A stretch of 64,000 bases of DNA from NCBI GenBank assembly GCA_025963715.1, contig JAOQAG010000006.1, positions 1-64,000 of the forward strand, read 5' to 3'. The notes beneath the pieces were generated by a model. It had not been told where the DNA came from, ran no database searches, and worked only from the letters and a program-made list of their open reading frames with translations. This document shows positions 62,604 through 64,000 of this stretch, piece by piece (position 1 is the stretch's first letter; each line of letters opens with the position of its first letter). The stretch is from Bacteroidota bacterium. GTDB lineage: Bacteria; Bacteroidota; Bacteroidia; 2-12-FULL-35-15. The position numbers were made by a program, and so were the translations under genes.

Positions 62604-63914
62604 ATGAAAACAAAAACATTAAAAAAGAATAAAGTAAACGTTGTAACGCTGGGGTGTTCCAAAAATATTGTGGACAGTGAAGTGCTGATGGGGCAATTGA
62701 AAGCCAATAATTTTAACGTACAACATGAAAGTACGGATGATGATTCCAGCATTGTGATCATCAATACCTGCGGGTTTATTGACAATGCCAAACAGGAAAG
62801 CATTGATACCATTATCCGTTATGCTGATGCGAAAAAAGCCGGTTTGGTGGATAAAGTATATGTAACCGGTTGTTTGAGCGAACGTTACAGGCCGGAACTG
62901 GAGAAAGAAATTCCGGATGTGGATGGTTATTTCGGGACGCGCGAATTGCCCCGTTTACTAAAAACATTAAAAGCAGATTACAAGCACGAGCTGGTGGGCG
63001 AACGTTTACTGACAACGCCTCATCATTATTCCTATTTTAAAATTGCGGAAGGCTGCGACCGCCCGTGTTCCTTTTGCGCCATCCCGCTGATGCGTGGCGG
63101 GCATGTTTCCAAACCCATTGAAGAGCTGGTAAAAGAAGCCAAACATCTTGCGAAGAACGGTACAAAAGAGCTGATGCTCATCGCGCAGGATTTGACCTAT
63201 TACGGAATTGATTTAAATAAAAAACGACAGCTGGCTGATCTATTGCGCCATTTATCGGATGTGGATGGCATTGAGTGGATCCGCTTGCATTATGCATTCC
63301 CGGCCGGTTTCCCGATGGACGTACTGGATGTGATGAACGAGCGCAAGAATATTTGCAATTACCTGGATATGCCCTTGCAGCACATTACCGATAACATGCT
63401 GAAAAGCATGCGCAGAGGCACTACCAAGCAAAAAACAATTGACCTGGTGAACCAGATCCGTGATAAAGTTCCGGGTATTGCCATCCGTACCACACTGATT
63501 GCGGGTTACCCGGGTGAAACCAAACAGGACCACGAAGAAATGCTGGAATGGATCGAACAATCGCGCTTTGAGCGGTTGGGAATTTTCGGTTATTCGCACG
63601 AAGAAAATACGCATGCTTATTTATTGAAAGACGATGTTTCCGCAAAAGTAAAACAAAGTCGTACCGAAGCCGTAATGGCTTTGCAGCAAGGTATTTCCTT
63701 TGAACTGAACCAAAAGAAAGTGGGTAATACTTACAAAGTATTGTTCGATAAAAAAGAAGGCGATTATTTTGTGGGCCGTACCGAATTTGATTCACCGGAA
63801 GTGGACAACGAAGTACTGGTAAAAGCAGATAAGGATTTTGTGCGCGTAGGTGATTTCGCAAATGTGAAGATCACTTCGGCGGAAGATTACGATCTGTATG
63901 GGGAAGTAGTTTAA
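62604..63914 (+). CDS. rimO: Ribosomal protein S12 methylthiotransferase RimO
   Basis: 436 residues. MTTase N-terminal domain with Fe-S cysteines in TLGCSKNIVDSE, INTCGFID and VTGCLSERY. Radical SAM core with CDRPCSFC and LIAQDLTYYG. A C-terminal TRAM domain (TYKVLFDKKEGDYFVGRT) binds RNA or protein. Methylthiolates Asp of ribosomal protein S12. Normal family length. Own promoter, after repeat-rich spacer. Confidence 0.96.
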   Translation: MKTKTLKKNKVNVVTLGCSKNIVDSEVLMGQLKANNFNVQHESTDDDSSIVIINTCGFIDNAKQESIDTIIRYADAKKAGLVDKVYVTGCLSERYRPELEKEIPDVDGYFGTRELPRLLKTLKADYKHELVGERLLTTPHHYSYFKIAEGCDRPCSFCAIPLMRGGHVSKPIEELVKEAKHLAKNGTKELMLIAQDLTYYGIDLNKKRQLADLLRHLSDVDGIEWIRLHYAFPAGFPMDVLDVMNERKNICNYLDMPLQHITDNMLKSMRRGTTKQKTIDLVNQIRDKVPGIAIRTTLIAGYPGETKQDHEEMLEWIEQSRFERLGIFGYSHEENTHAYLLKDDVSAKVKQSRTEAVMALQQGISFELNQKKVGNTYKVLFDKKEGDYFVGRTEFDSPEVDNEVLVKADKDFVRVGDFANVKITSAEDYDLYGEVV

Positions 63915-63980
63915 TACACATCTATTGGAATATTTTTTTCTTTATTTAAAATAAAAGTTTATTTTAGGAGAAATAAAAAT

Positions 63981-64000
63981 ATGTCAAACAGAATAAAAAT
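63981..64000 (+). CDS. Possible start of a further gene, cut by window end
   Basis: An ATG at 63981 gives MSNRIK before the window ends. An AGGAG lies about 10 bases upstream. Only 20 bases are visible, so this is a tentative note. Confidence 0.3.

Overview
The window looks like chromosomal DNA from a member of the Bacteroidota (order not resolvable here). Supporting signs are secreted proteins with type IX secretion (T9SS) C-terminal sorting domains, a PorP/SprF-like protein beside a gliding-motility-type C-terminal-domain protein, the rpmG/DUF4295/ftsY/rimO gene order, CdaA, DapD, GldI-like FKBP lipoproteins, and several promoters with the Bacteroidota -7 box TAnnTTTG. I see no rRNA, complete tRNA, insertion sequence, integrase, phage module or CRISPR array.

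Layout. 1-16.1 kb: a 2585-residue multi-module secreted protein, a secreted calcium-repeat (MopE-like) protein, a TPR sensor kinase/LuxR regulator pair and a CHAD protein. 16.2-25 kb (mostly minus strand): MFS transporter, miaA, a PRiA4-type protein, CCA/poly(A) polymerase, a remnant DUF1569 gene, a TsaC-type threonylcarbamoyl-AMP synthase, a GT4 glycosyltransferase, an unknown exported protein and dapD. 25.1-28.1 kb: ruvX, def, a TPR lipoprotein and cdaA. 28.4-34.1 kb: a membrane protein, then a tight run of winged-helix regulator, membrane protein, Coq4-like protein, membrane protein, DUF4173-LRR fusion and membrane protein. This run is the best candidate for an undescribed functional unit. 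34.2-38.6 kb: DUF1361, diacylglycerol kinase, a 17-residue-repeat protein, YajQ, CtlX and a VanX-like dipeptidase. 38.9-45.9 kb: T9SS-related outer-membrane and surface proteins. 46.2-48.9 kb: a DUF2779 nuclease, a small lipoprotein and ndk. 49-53.8 kb: nrnA followed by four FKBP isomerases with one, two, two and three domains. 54.2-58.5 kb: two SGNH-like proteins plus an MBOAT acyltransferase, probably a glycan O-acylation cassette. 58.6-63.9 kb: rpmB, a secreted M24 peptidase, rpmG, DUF4295 (bL38), ftsY and rimO.

The intergenic regions are unusually repeat-rich. At least five families of short palindromic or low-complexity elements recur: (A) a long perfect hairpin whose loop is inverted between two copies; (B) MITE-like elements with TGTCATCCCG arms; (C) CCTCTCCCCTTCATCCCC units; (D) gene-free inverted repeats containing words such as CCACAAAAGGCACAAAAG; and (E) AAACTTT heptad tracts that lie just upstream of several start codons. 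Two direct repeats about 6.35 kb apart bracket the MopE-like gene and the two-component system.
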